A stretch of DNA of 64,000 nt from an uncultured Clostridia bacterium (GTDB lineage Bacteria; Bacillota; Clostridia; Peptostreptococcales; Anaerovoracaceae): the NCBI GenBank assembly GCA_934281605.1, contig CAKQXD010000010.1, forward strand, positions 1 to 64,000, written 5' to 3'. The notes beneath the pieces were generated by a model. That model was not told the origin of the DNA, did no database searches, and was given only the letters and a program-made list of their open reading frames with translations. Shown here piece by piece: positions 33,700 to 41,595 of the stretch; position 1 is the stretch's first letter; the number at the start of each line of letters is the position of its first letter. A program made the position numbers and the translations under genes.

Positions 33700-35573
33700 T
33701 GGCAGATTCCAATACGGGAAAACGACCGGGAGGCTCCGGATTTAACGGAATGCGGAAAAAGGGCGGACGCGGACACGGCCCCGGCGGCAAGATGATGCCG
33801 GGAGAAAAGGCGAAAGATTTCAAGGGAACCATGAAAAAACTGATGCGTTATCTGGCGCCGCATAAATTCGCATTGATAGCCGTATTTATTTTCGCCATCG
33901 CAAGTACAGTGTTCAATATTATTTCTCCGACGATTCTGGGGAACGCTACCGACAAGGTAGTGGAAGGCCTGATGAGCGGGGCCGGCATCGATTTTACGGG
34001 TCTGTTTTATATCCTGATGGTGCTGCTGGGCATGTATGGCCTCTGCCTGCTGTTTGGAGCACTGCAGGGATGGATCATGGCGGATGTTTCCCAGACGGTC
34101 ATCTATGAACTGCGTGATGCTATGTCGAAGAAGCTGGATCGCCTGCCGCTGAAATACTTTGACCGGCAGACGCACGGAGAGATCCAGAGCCGGATGGTAA
34201 ACGATATCGAAACGGTAAACCAGACACTGTCCTTGAGTCTTACGCAGATGATCACCAGTTTTACGACGATCATAGGGATCCTCATTATGATGCTGCGTAT
34301 CAGTGTCATTATGACCGTCACGGCCCTTGTAGTGCTGCCGCTCTCTATGCTTGTGATCAAGCTGGTGGTATCCAGATCCCAGGGGCACTTCAAAAATCAG
34401 CAGAAATATCTGGGGTATGTAAACGGGCATGTAGAGGAAATGTATACGGGACACGATATCGTCAAGGCCTTTAACCGGGAAAAAGAATCCCGTGAAGTGT
34501 TTGATGCGTACAACGATAAGTTGTGTGAATCCGGATGGAAGTCGCAGTTCCTGTCCGGTATCATGATGCCGGTCACGATACTGATCGGAAACCTGGCGTA
34601 TGTGGCAGTCTGCCTTTTGGGTGGTTATCTGGCCATCAACGGCAAAGTGTCCATCGGTGATATCCAGGCCTTCATACAGTACGTAAGAAGCTTCAACCAG
34701 CCGATCTCACAGGTGGCTAATGTGGCGAACCAGCTCCAGTCTACAGCGGCCGCAGCAGAGCGTGTATTCGAGCTGCTGGAAGAAGAGGAGGAAGTTGATC
34801 TGGAAAAGACTCCTGTCTGTCAGATCGCTCCGGAAGAAGTTCGTGGAAAAGTTGCTTTTGATCATGTTTCATTTGGATATGATGCCGATGAAACGGTCAT
34901 CAACGATTTCAGCTTTACGGCAGAGCCTGGGCAGCGTGTCGCTATTGTAGGTCCGACGGGTGCAGGAAAGACGACTATCGTCAAGCTGCTGATGCGGTTC
35001 TACGAGCTGAACGGCGGCTGCATCCGGGTGGACGATCACGATATCAAGGAGTTCTCCCGGGCAAATCTGCGGCAGATGTTCGGCATGGTGCTGCAGGATA
35101 CCTGGCTCAACAGCGGTACGATCCGCGACAATATTCGCTACGGCAGACGAGATGCGACGGATGAAGAAGTGGAGGCTGCTGCAAAGGCTGCTCATATCGA
35201 TCACTTTATCCGGACGCAGCCGAAGGGCTACGATATGGAAATCAATGAGGAAGCCAATAATATCTCGCAGGGTCAGAAACAGCTTTTGACCATCGCACGT
35301 GCGCTCCTGGCTGATACGCCGATCATGATCCTGGATGAAGCTACAAGCTCCGTCGATACCAGAACGGAGGCTTTGATCCAGAAGGCCATGGCCAACCTGA
35401 TGCAGGGACGGACCAGCTTCATTATCGCTCATCGGTTATCTACGATTCGTGATGCGGATCACATCCTGGTGATGAACCACGGCGATATCATCGAGCAGGG
35501 TACCCACGAAAGCCTGCTGGCGCAGAACGGATTCTACACGAACCTGTATAACAGCCAGTTTGCAGAGAATTAG
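33699..35573 (+). CDS. heterodimeric ABC exporter, catalytic subunit
   Basis: This 624-residue half-transporter has a Gly/Lys-rich N-terminal extension of about 45 residues, six membrane helices and an ATPase domain. Walker A is GPTGAGKTT and Walker B is MILDEATSSVD with the catalytic Glu, but the signature is ISQGQKQ rather than SGGQ. The degenerate signature faces the degenerate Walker B of the partner, so one site is inactive and one active, as in known heterodimers. A strong terminator follows. Confidence 0.94.
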   Translation: MADSNTGKRPGGSGFNGMRKKGGRGHGPGGKMMPGEKAKDFKGTMKKLMRYLAPHKFALIAVFIFAIASTVFNIISPTILGNATDKVVEGLMSGAGIDFTGLFYILMVLLGMYGLCLLFGALQGWIMADVSQTVIYELRDAMSKKLDRLPLKYFDRQTHGEIQSRMVNDIETVNQTLSLSLTQMITSFTTIIGILIMMLRISVIMTVTALVVLPLSMLVIKLVVSRSQGHFKNQQKYLGYVNGHVEEMYTGHDIVKAFNREKESREVFDAYNDKLCESGWKSQFLSGIMMPVTILIGNLAYVAVCLLGGYLAINGKVSIGDIQAFIQYVRSFNQPISQVANVANQLQSTAAAAERVFELLEEEEEVDLEKTPVCQIAPEEVRGKVAFDHVSFGYDADETVINDFSFTAEPGQRVAIVGPTGAGKTTIVKLLMRFYELNGGCIRVDDHDIKEFSRANLRQMFGMVLQDTWLNSGTIRDNIRYGRRDATDEEVEAAAKAAHIDHFIRTQPKGYDMEINEEANNISQGQKQLLTIARALLADTPIMILDEATSSVDTRTEALIQKAMANLMQGRTSFIIAHRLSTIRDADHILVMNHGDIIEQGTHESLLAQNGFYTNLYNSQFAEN

Positions 35574-35621
35574 AGAGTAAAGAATAGAAAAAACAGATCC
35601 AGCAAACCTTTCCAAGTAGCA

Positions 35622-35690
35622 AAACAGGAGATTCAAGGAAGATGACCTGCCAGAATGCAATCCACCGTCTTGAATCTCCTGTTTATTTTT
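35622..35690 (+). terminator. terminator of the marR-ABC exporter operon
   Basis: AAACAGGAGATTCAAG (35622-35637) pairs perfectly with CTTGAATCTCCTGTTT (35669-35684) and is followed by ATTTTTATTT. Confidence 0.85.
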
Positions 35691-35727
35691 ATTTACCGTG
35701 TATTAACTTCTGCTATATTACTTATAC

Positions 35728-37281
35728 TTATCTGCTTTTATAAAGCTTTCTGCCGCAAAATGCGATTCCCGCACCTGCAGCCAGCATCAGCACTGCCAGC
35801 AGCCCAATCGGCATCGCGTCCCCGGTCTTTGCACCATTATCAGTGCTCTGGTTATTTTGTCCGTTCTGGTTATTCTGCCCGTTCTGGGAAGAATCGCCAG
35901 GCTTTTTCTCAAGGGAAGCGATTGCATCCTCAATAGCCTTTGCCATCTTATCTACTTCTTCCTGCTGAGCTTTACTCTTGGTGCGATCAACGGCTTTAAC
36001 TGCATCTTCCACTGCAGAGTAGTTCGCATAAAGATTGCCATTTAATGCCTTGGATTTTGCAATGGCTGCATCAACGGCTGTGTAATCAGCGGATATGTTG
36101 TCATAATCCCAGGCAAATGTTGGATGATTGATACCAGCTACCCATTCAATGCCTGCGCCGGCATTAGTCTGAAGGCCGGTAAGAATATCTGCGGACTTGA
36201 AGTCGGATACAGCCGTACCCTGCTTTTCATTGCTTGGCCCTCCTACATATGCAAGCGGAGATGGATCATAGTTTTTTTCATCCTTTGGCCAGTAGGTATT
36301 TTCTACTGTGCCATCGAGGGCATAAGCCACCCAACAAGTATTTCCATCTTTATCTACACCCATGTCGGTCGTCGTAACCATACAGTTCTTGACAGTTGCA
36401 AAGTCAGCATATCCAACGATTCCGCCAACAGCGGCCTGAAGGGAGTTGACAACAATCTTACCATCAAACCAACAATCCGTAACCGTTAAATTACCGTCAA
36501 ATCTTGCGCCAACAATACCGCCAATGGTATCGCACGGCCAATCAGCTTGGTTCGGTTCCGTATAATATCCTTCGGAATTAGTGAAATTACCTGTAAGCGT
36601 TGCAGTAGAATAACACCCGGAAATGGTACAACCCTGTACGGTAACACCAACGATACCACCGATATTCTTTTCTATTTTCGAACCACTGTAAATGCTGCCG
36701 GATGTCCAGCAGTTCGTGATTTTGGACTTACCCATCCAGTCAACTAAAATGCCTTTACCTGCGGCACTGTCATCTTTAGGATCAATCCAGATTTCAGCGT
36801 TTGCAACACCAAGGTTTTTAACTTCGCTGTTGTAAACATTGCCGAACAGAGCATTTCTAAGTAAATTATGAGACTCATCCGCATTCTCAATATATGATTC
36901 ATGAGAGTAGAGATTTGAGATTACATGACCCTGTCCGTCAAATACACCGCAAAAGCTGTATTTAGACTGGGTTCCGCCTCTACCCGTACCAATCGAAATC
37001 CATTCATGCCCGGACAAGTCCAGGTCGTTATCTAAATAGAATGTCTTTCCTGCGAAATTTGTTGTTCCTGGATCAGTGTTGACGAGTTGAGCTAAGCCTG
37101 CAAGCTGTTCTGCTGTAGTGATGTGATATTCGGTATCTGACTCATGCCCCGTATACCAACTTGTATCTGCTGAGCCGTCCCAACTATCTACTGTGTTTTC
37201 CCCCGCAAACGCCACATGGGGGGGTATAAACGCCATCACCATGCAAAGCGTAAGCAGGATACTCCATACTTTCCGTTTCAT
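35728..37281 (-). CDS. cell-surface protein with GLUG motifs and a sorting-signal-like C-terminus
   Basis: The 517-residue protein has a signal peptide (MKRKVWSILLTLCMVMAFIP). A repeat region of GLUG type follows (GGIVGVTVQGCTISGC, GGIVGARFDGNLTVTDC, GGIVGYADFATVKNC), predicted to form a beta-helix. An Asn/Gln/Gly-rich spacer (NQNGQNNQNG) and a C-terminal anchor come last: AKTGD, a hydrophobic helix and basic end residues. The anchor looks like a sortase signal, but the Leu-Pro of LPxTG is replaced by Gly-Ala. It is probably displayed on the wall and used in adhesion. The ATG at 37281 gives the signal peptide. Confidence 0.82.
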   Translation of the reverse strand: MKRKVWSILLTLCMVMAFIPPHVAFAGENTVDSWDGSADTSWYTGHESDTEYHITTAEQLAGLAQLVNTDPGTTNFAGKTFYLDNDLDLSGHEWISIGTGRGGTQSKYSFCGVFDGQGHVISNLYSHESYIENADESHNLLRNALFGNVYNSEVKNLGVANAEIWIDPKDDSAAGKGILVDWMGKSKITNCWTSGSIYSGSKIEKNIGGIVGVTVQGCTISGCYSTATLTGNFTNSEGYYTEPNQADWPCDTIGGIVGARFDGNLTVTDCWFDGKIVVNSLQAAVGGIVGYADFATVKNCMVTTTDMGVDKDGNTCWVAYALDGTVENTYWPKDEKNYDPSPLAYVGGPSNEKQGTAVSDFKSADILTGLQTNAGAGIEWVAGINHPTFAWDYDNISADYTAVDAAIAKSKALNGNLYANYSAVEDAVKAVDRTKSKAQQEEVDKMAKAIEDAIASLEKKPGDSSQNGQNNQNGQNNQSTDNGAKTGDAMPIGLLAVLMLAAGAGIAFCGRKLYKSR

Positions 37282-37450
37282 TATTTTTTCTTCCTCCATT
37301 GATGATAAACTGGCCTCACTTCTCGGTCTCGGGCAGGACAAACCTCCCCCTAATATATTATTCATTCTATCAAACCCAGTCCAATATCACAACAAAAATC
37401 GAATTTACAGGGGAATAGGGGGGTTCTTTGCATTGGTATTAAATTACAGA

Positions 37451-37840
37451 CTAACCTTCCAGGTGCAGCTTTTGTTTCAACGCTTCTTCCAGCGTCTGTG
37501 AAAAGTTGATGTTTTCGTTTTCTGCCACTTCATTTAGCCAGGATGAGATCGTTAAAGTCTTTTTTATTTTCTTTGCAGCATGTTTTTTACGATACTCTAT
37601 AAAATCAATATCCACATAGGTTGCAAATTCGCCATCCTTTAAAGAATAGTCAACGGTGTCCGGTGAGGGAATCGGATTCCCCAGATCTTCCTGAGTCGTG
37701 CCGGTAAGTCCGATCGCATCGCGTGCCATATAGATGGCGTCGGCGATATCAGCACCCTCTGTTCCGATATCAAAATCCGGGATGAATACCGTGTACCCTT
37801 TCTCTTCCGGGTGCAAAATTATTTTATAAGCAGTACGCAT
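37451..37840 (-). CDS. hicB: HicB antitoxin
   Basis: The 129-residue protein starts with the HicB fold (YKIILHPEEKGYTVFIPDFDIGTEGADIADAIYMARDAI) and ends with a ribbon-helix-helix-like DNA-binding tail (LTISSWLNEVAENENINFSQTLEEALKQKL). It neutralises HicA by direct binding and represses the operon. It lies 27 bp downstream of hicA on the same strand. One CTTTGCAG octamer lies within it. Confidence 0.92.
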   Translation of the reverse strand: MRTAYKIILHPEEKGYTVFIPDFDIGTEGADIADAIYMARDAIGLTGTTQEDLGNPIPSPDTVDYSLKDGEFATYVDIDFIEYRKKHAAKKIKKTLTISSWLNEVAENENINFSQTLEEALKQKLHLEG

Positions 37841-37867
37841 AATTGTGCTCCTTTCTATCGGACCTTA

Positions 37868-38038
37868 TCATAGTCCGCGTTTCTGAATGATATATTTTGC
37901 CAGTCTTTCATTTATTTCCTTATGGCGAGGAATAGGTTCGATATCCATTCCATTTGTCCAGATATCGTGATCGCTGCCGTGCCGCAGTAGGTACCAACCC
38001 GCTTTGCGAAGCAGTTTTTCTAAAGTTTTACGTTTCAT
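37868..38038 (-). CDS. hicA: HicA mRNA interferase toxin
   Basis: This 56-residue double-stranded-RNA-binding-like toxin cleaves mRNA. Its sequence begins MKRKTLEKLLRKAGWYLLRH and continues with GSDHDIWTNG, where the catalytic His lies, and IPRHKEIN. A typical AAGGAGAA ribosome site precedes the ATG. It is too short for many gene callers. Together with hicB it forms a type II toxin-antitoxin pair in the usual hicA-hicB order. Confidence 0.92.
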   Translation of the reverse strand: MKRKTLEKLLRKAGWYLLRHGSDHDIWTNGMDIEPIPRHKEINERLAKYIIQKRGL

Positions 38039-38245
38039 AAAAAGTTCTCCTTATATTATACGTGCTAAACACGTATAAATCAACAGCAATAATAAGTGGT
38101 AAAAAATTCCTGCAACAGTATAGCAAAAATATTCCATATTTTATCTGAATTCCATCTGAATTTTTCCTTTTCACAACCCACGCCTGCCCGTCACAATTCC
38201 GACAAACGACGGTGCTATAACAGTACCATGAGGAAGGTGGTCAAC

Positions 38246-38845
38246 ATGAAACGTATGAGCAGCAAAAAACTGGTGATATTTATTTTATGTATGCTGGCTG
38301 TCATCGGAGGGACGACAGTAGCGGTATTTTCCGTATCCCGTTCCGAGTCGAAGGACAAGGCGGAAATCACGGAAAACAGCAGTGGAGAAACCTCTGTCTC
38401 CGCATGGAAGGTGGATGATTCCGCAGCCCATGCGAAGGCTTTATATAAATGCGCAGTATCCGACGTGGGCGATACTGCGTCCGTAGTCGATCTTCTGGAG
38501 GCGATGAAACTGGAAAGCGTCTCCGGTGAATATAAAGCAGAAATTTCAAGCAAAGACGGAAAGGAAGTCCTGGCGCTGACCCTTTCTGAGAAAATTTCCG
38601 GGAAGGATAAAAAAGTCTTCGATAACAATATGAAACTTTGCGCGCAGCAGATGCTGGCTCTGATCCCGGGTGTACAGGCCGTGGAATGGACATACTCCAT
38701 CGAGAGTGACAGTGCAGAGGCGGAGCAGGCTACGGTATCTCTGGATGTGGATGGTGCAAAGGAAGGGTTGTCTCACGACATTCGATCTTACGGCAAGTCT
38801 GCAAAGGCGGTGCAGAAGCTTTTGACGGAGCAGGCAGGCTCGTAA
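38246..38845 (+). CDS. membrane-anchored protein, DUF4825-like
   Basis: The 199-residue protein has one N-terminal membrane helix (KLVIFILCMLAVIGGTTVAVF) and an outer domain containing ALYKCAVSDVGDTASVVDLLEAM, which resembles the DUF4825 pattern found in proteins near BlaR/M56 sensors. The function is unknown. The ATG at 38246 follows GAGGAAGGTGG. No neighbouring sensor is seen. The family call is tentative. Confidence 0.65.
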   Translation: MKRMSSKKLVIFILCMLAVIGGTTVAVFSVSRSESKDKAEITENSSGETSVSAWKVDDSAAHAKALYKCAVSDVGDTASVVDLLEAMKLESVSGEYKAEISSKDGKEVLALTLSEKISGKDKKVFDNNMKLCAQQMLALIPGVQAVEWTYSIESDSAEAEQATVSLDVDGAKEGLSHDIRSYGKSAKAVQKLLTEQAGS

Positions 38846-38929
38846 GCTGAGCAAGGGTCTTTGCAGGAAAGCGGGCAGGATGCTCGAGACCCCCGCCTTA
38901 CAAAATTTCCTGAAAAATATAAATTCTTA

Positions 38930-39056
38930 TTGACAACGAAAAAGGGGTTGTTATATAATGTGATTGCGGTTAGAAAAGACTAACCGCAATCTTTTAAACC
39001 TGTGGTTAGACATGCCTAACCACATAATTTTACCACGAGAGTTAGCAAAAACTAAC
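38930..39056 (+). promoter_or_regulatory. promoter followed by three GTTAG-N6-CTAAC palindromes at 36-bp spacing
   Basis: The promoter is TTGACA (38930-38935), 18 bp, TATAAT (38954-38959). Three palindromes follow: GATTGCGGTTAG/CTAACCGCAATC (38962-38991), TGTGGTTAG/CTAACCACA (39001-39024) and GTTAG/CTAAC (39041-39056), each with a 6-bp gap. Their centres are exactly 36 bp apart. The half-site resembles the TTAGGTTAG of DtxR/IdeR iron boxes, but the gap is wider. They lie in the transcribed leader. Confidence 0.8.
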
Positions 39057-39107
39057 CAAATAACCAAAACCCACAAACCACTATAACATACGAAAACAGG
39101 AGGAATC

Positions 39108-39659
39108 ATGTCAGAATCATTGCTTGTCACATACTGTGCACCAACACTGGCCGGGCTGAAAACCGGCAACCTGTTCAACTGCAGCTGCACCGGCCGCAGA
39201 CAGGCCGAAGAAACTGTGCGGCAGTGGAATCGGACACTCAACCCGAAGGGCGTGTATGCAGTGATCATGCGCTGCCGTGAGGGACGGGTGCTCATCTACG
39301 TGTATCGCAAGGCGAAGCTTCTGCATGATTTTTCCGGCTTGGAAGCACGCAGATTCTTAAAGAAGTTCGGGTATGAGGGAAAATCTCTGCCGGAAATGCT
39401 GAAGCTGCTCTCGCAGCGGTTATGCGAAAGCGACGCGTTTCCTCATGAGATCGGCCTCTTTCTGGGATATCCGATCGAAGACGTGAAGGATTTTATCAAA
39501 CACGGCGGCAGGAACTGCAAGCTGGCCGGAACCTGGAAAGTATACCATGACGAGCAGAATGCTCAGAAGACGTTCTGCAAATTCAAAAAATGCACCGACA
39601 TTTACTGCCAGATGCTTGGGAAGGGTACCCCTCTGCGCAGACTGACGGTAGCAGGCTAA
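39108..39659 (+). CDS. DUF3793 family protein
   Basis: The 183-residue cytoplasmic protein matches the DUF3793 pattern: CAPTLAGLKTGNLFNC, an EARRFLKKFGY segment, EIGLFLGYPIEDVKDFI and a C-terminal CKLAGTWKVYHDEQNAQKTFCKFKKCT. Proteins of this family occur beside flavodoxins in Clostridia and are thought to respond to iron supply; the biochemical role is unknown. A flavodoxin gene follows 29 bp downstream. The ATG has ACAGGAGGAAT upstream. Confidence 0.88.
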   Translation: MSESLLVTYCAPTLAGLKTGNLFNCSCTGRRQAEETVRQWNRTLNPKGVYAVIMRCREGRVLIYVYRKAKLLHDFSGLEARRFLKKFGYEGKSLPEMLKLLSQRLCESDAFPHEIGLFLGYPIEDVKDFIKHGGRNCKLAGTWKVYHDEQNAQKTFCKFKKCTDIYCQMLGKGTPLRRLTVAG

Positions 39660-39688
39660 AAATGAAAGACAACAGGAGGAATAAAACA

Positions 39689-40111
39689 ATGAAAAAAGTA
39701 GCAGTAGTATACTGGAGCGGCACAGGCAACACAGAAGCCATGGCAACCGCTGTAGCAGAAGGCGCTAAGGCTGCCGGAGCAGAAGTTACTGTAATGACGT
39801 CCGCAACATTTACACCGGACAAGGTAGACGAATTTGACAGCATCGCATTCGGATGCCCGTCCATGGGTGACGAAGTTCTGGAAGAAACAGAATTCGATCC
39901 GATGTTCACAGAATGTGAATCCAAGCTGAGCGGCAAGCCGATCGCGCTCTTCGGTTCCTACGGATGGGGCAGCGGCGAATGGATGGAATCCTGGACAGAA
40001 CGTGCCGAAGACGACAACGCATCTCTGGTATGCGAAAGCGTTATCTGCAATGAAATGCCGGACGACGAAGGCCTGGAACAGTGCAGAGCCCTGGGCAAAG
40101 CACTGGCATAG
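39689..40111 (+). CDS. flavodoxin
   Basis: The 140-residue flavodoxin has the FMN phosphate loop SGTGNTEAMA near residue 11 (YWSGTGNT), the FGCPSMGDEVLEE loop and the FGSYGWGSGEWMESW loop. It is a low-potential electron carrier that can replace ferredoxin when iron is short. Co-transcription with the DUF3793 gene behind the three palindromes fits iron control. The ATG follows AGGAGGAAT. Confidence 0.95.
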   Translation: MKKVAVVYWSGTGNTEAMATAVAEGAKAAGAEVTVMTSATFTPDKVDEFDSIAFGCPSMGDEVLEETEFDPMFTECESKLSGKPIALFGSYGWGSGEWMESWTERAEDDNASLVCESVICNEMPDDEGLEQCRALGKALA

Positions 40112-40133
40112 TCAATACATAAAATACCTGCAA

Positions 40134-40164
40134 AAAAGCGGCTGGGAATTTCCCGGCCGCTTTT
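40134..40164 (+). terminator. terminator after flavodoxin
   Basis: AAAAGCGGC (40134-40142) pairs with GCCGCTTTT (40156-40164), next to the end of the convergent GIY-YIG gene. Confidence 0.7.
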
Positions 40165-40167
40165 GCG

Positions 40168-40464
40168 CTATTTTTTCCTGCAAAGTTCATTGCGTTCGGA
40201 TTCCAGCAGTTTTCGCTTTTTCTCTGCGGTCAGCTTTTTGATCTCTGCCTCCCTCCGGGTCGCTGCGATCTTGTCCGGCAGATACTCCAGATACGCAGGC
40301 TCCACCGGCAGATGGCTTCTCGTGTATTTCGCCCCTTTGCCGCTCTGGTGCGCCGCCAGCCGCTTTTCAAAATCGTTGGTCCAGCCCGTATAGAGGGATC
40401 CGCCTTTGCAGCGGAGCATGTAGACACACGGGCGCTTTGCAGAATCTTTTTTCGTATCAGTCAT
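40168..40464 (-). CDS. GIY-YIG nuclease family protein (YhbQ/UPF0213 type)
   Basis: The 98-residue protein is one GIY-YIG domain: CVYMLRCKGGSLYTGWTNDFEKRLAAHQSGKGAKYTR with Tyr-Met-Leu and Tyr-Thr-Gly strands, and the Glu-rich REAEIKKLTAEKKRKLL helix. These small proteins cut DNA with low specificity; the cellular role is unclear. The start overlaps the stop of the preceding small gene. It carries two octamer copies at its start (40404 and 40435). Confidence 0.9.
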   Translation of the reverse strand: MTDTKKDSAKRPCVYMLRCKGGSLYTGWTNDFEKRLAAHQSGKGAKYTRSHLPVEPAYLEYLPDKIAATRREAEIKKLTAEKKRKLLESERNELCRKK

Positions 40465-40646
40465 CGATGGTCTCCAGGGAATTTGTTGATAAATAGGGAA
40501 TTTGTTGATAAATATTGTTTCAGTTCATTCATTACTTGAGTGACGGGATATACCTCTCCGTTCTCAATATCCTGAAGGCCCTCCTGGAGAAGGGCACGCA
40601 ATTCCAAGCAAGCATTCTTCCTTAAAACTTCCGTTGCTAATGTCAT
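40461..40646 (-). CDS. small antitoxin-like protein with duplicated 3' end
   Basis: This 61-residue protein has a helical core (ELRALLQEGLQDIENGEVYPVTQVMNELKQYL) that recalls small type II antitoxins, but no toxin partner is present. A perfect 19-bp tandem duplication (40477-40495 and 40496-40514) changes the frame near the end. Without it the protein would end TNSLETIDD, still overlapping the GIY-YIG start. The last 10 residues are therefore recent. Confidence 0.6.
   Translation of the reverse strand: MTLATEVLRKNACLELRALLQEGLQDIENGEVYPVTQVMNELKQYLSTNSLFINKFPGDHR
40477..40514. repeat. 19-bp perfect tandem duplication
   Basis: GGGAATTTGTTGATAAATA occurs twice head to tail (40477-40495, 40496-40514). 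The length is not a multiple of three, so it shifts the frame of the small gene that contains it. Confidence 0.9.
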
Positions 40647-40804
40647 AAACCGTCTCCTAAATTCAAAACTTTACTACTATTACTATATCGAAATCCATGG
40701 GACTGGTCAAGGTGCGTTGTAAACGCGGAAAATACCCTGATTCTTTTTGCAAAGTCTCCGCAGGTTATTTTTTACCGTTCACGCTAAGTACACCGATCCT
40801 AAAA

Positions 40805-40899
40805 GTTAACAACCACCAAACAATAGTTAACAATATCGCCTGCGCAAGGTTAACAATTATGCAAATCTAGTTGACAATCCTACCCCCGTGCCCTATAAT
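40805..40899 (+). promoter_or_regulatory. bioYBDA promoter with four GTTRACAA sites
   Basis: A consensus promoter, TTGACA (40871-40876), 17 bp, TATAAT (40894-40899), is preceded by GTTAACAA at 40805, 40826 and 40849 and overlaps GTTGACAA at 40870. The spacings are 21, 23 and 21 bp, all in the same orientation. These match the half-site of the Firmicutes BirA operator, which is normally an inverted repeat. Confidence 0.8.
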
Positions 40900-40941
40900 A
40901 TCCACGTTGGTTATTTATTATGAGGAAAAAGGAGTAGTTTC

Positions 40942-41526
40942 GTGGAAAAGAGTTTAGAACCAGGAAAGTTACGTCGTAAAATCACGACGAAGGATATGAT
41001 CATGTGCGCGCTGTTCACGGCGCTCATCGCGGTGGGGGCGTTCATCAAGGTGCCGGTGCCGGTGGTGCCGTTCACGCTGCAGTTTCTGTTCACCATGCTG
41101 GCAGGTCTCATCATGGGCGGCCGTCTGGGAGCCATCAGCGTAGGGCTGTACGCCATTTTAGGACTGGCCGGACTGCCGATCTTCGCGGAAGGCGGCGGCA
41201 TCTGGTACGTGCTGAAACCAAGCTTCGGCTACATTATCGGATTTGCCCTGGGCAGCCTGGTGACAGGCCTGATGGTAGAAAAGCTGAAAAATCTGACCAT
41301 GGGCAGACTGCTGGCGGCCAACTTTACAGGACTGGCCATCGTGTACGCCTGCGGCATGATCTACTATTACATCATCTGCAATTTCGTGATCGGAACGCCG
41401 ATCGCATTCTGGCCGCTGTTCTTGTACTGCTTCCTGCTGGCGGTGCCGGGAGACATCTGTCTCTGCTTTGTCGGGGCGTTTCTTGCAAAGCGTCTGCGGC
41501 CGGCATATCAGCGGATCCAGAGTTAG
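40942..41526 (+). CDS. bioY: BioY biotin transporter S component (copy 2)
   Basis: The 194-residue BioY has six helices, with the motifs FIKVPVPVVPFTLQFLFTMLAG and YAILGLAGLPIFAEGGG. It is more like the BioY proteins that head biotin synthesis operons than copy 1 is. It starts at GTG 40942 with AAGGAG upstream and is the first gene of the bioY-bioB-bioD-bioA operon. It would import biotin or a precursor. Confidence 0.94.
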   Translation: MEKSLEPGKLRRKITTKDMIMCALFTALIAVGAFIKVPVPVVPFTLQFLFTMLAGLIMGGRLGAISVGLYAILGLAGLPIFAEGGGIWYVLKPSFGYIIGFALGSLVTGLMVEKLKNLTMGRLLAANFTGLAIVYACGMIYYYIICNFVIGTPIAFWPLFLYCFLLAVPGDICLCFVGAFLAKRLRPAYQRIQS

Positions 41527-41595
41527 CGGTGTGCGTAGGATAACGTCCTGCAGTAAACTTTGCATAAAAAGCTTTAAACGAGGAAGGGGACACAT

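Noticed and set aside
38962..39056. Palindromes before DUF3793 as a CRISPR or riboswitch
   Set aside because: The periodicity is exact, but each unit is a short perfect palindrome typical of a repressor site, and no aptamer-like core is seen.
40805..40877. GTTAACAA repeats as replication iterons
   Set aside because: They sit directly on a consensus promoter of a biotin operon and match the known BirA half-site.
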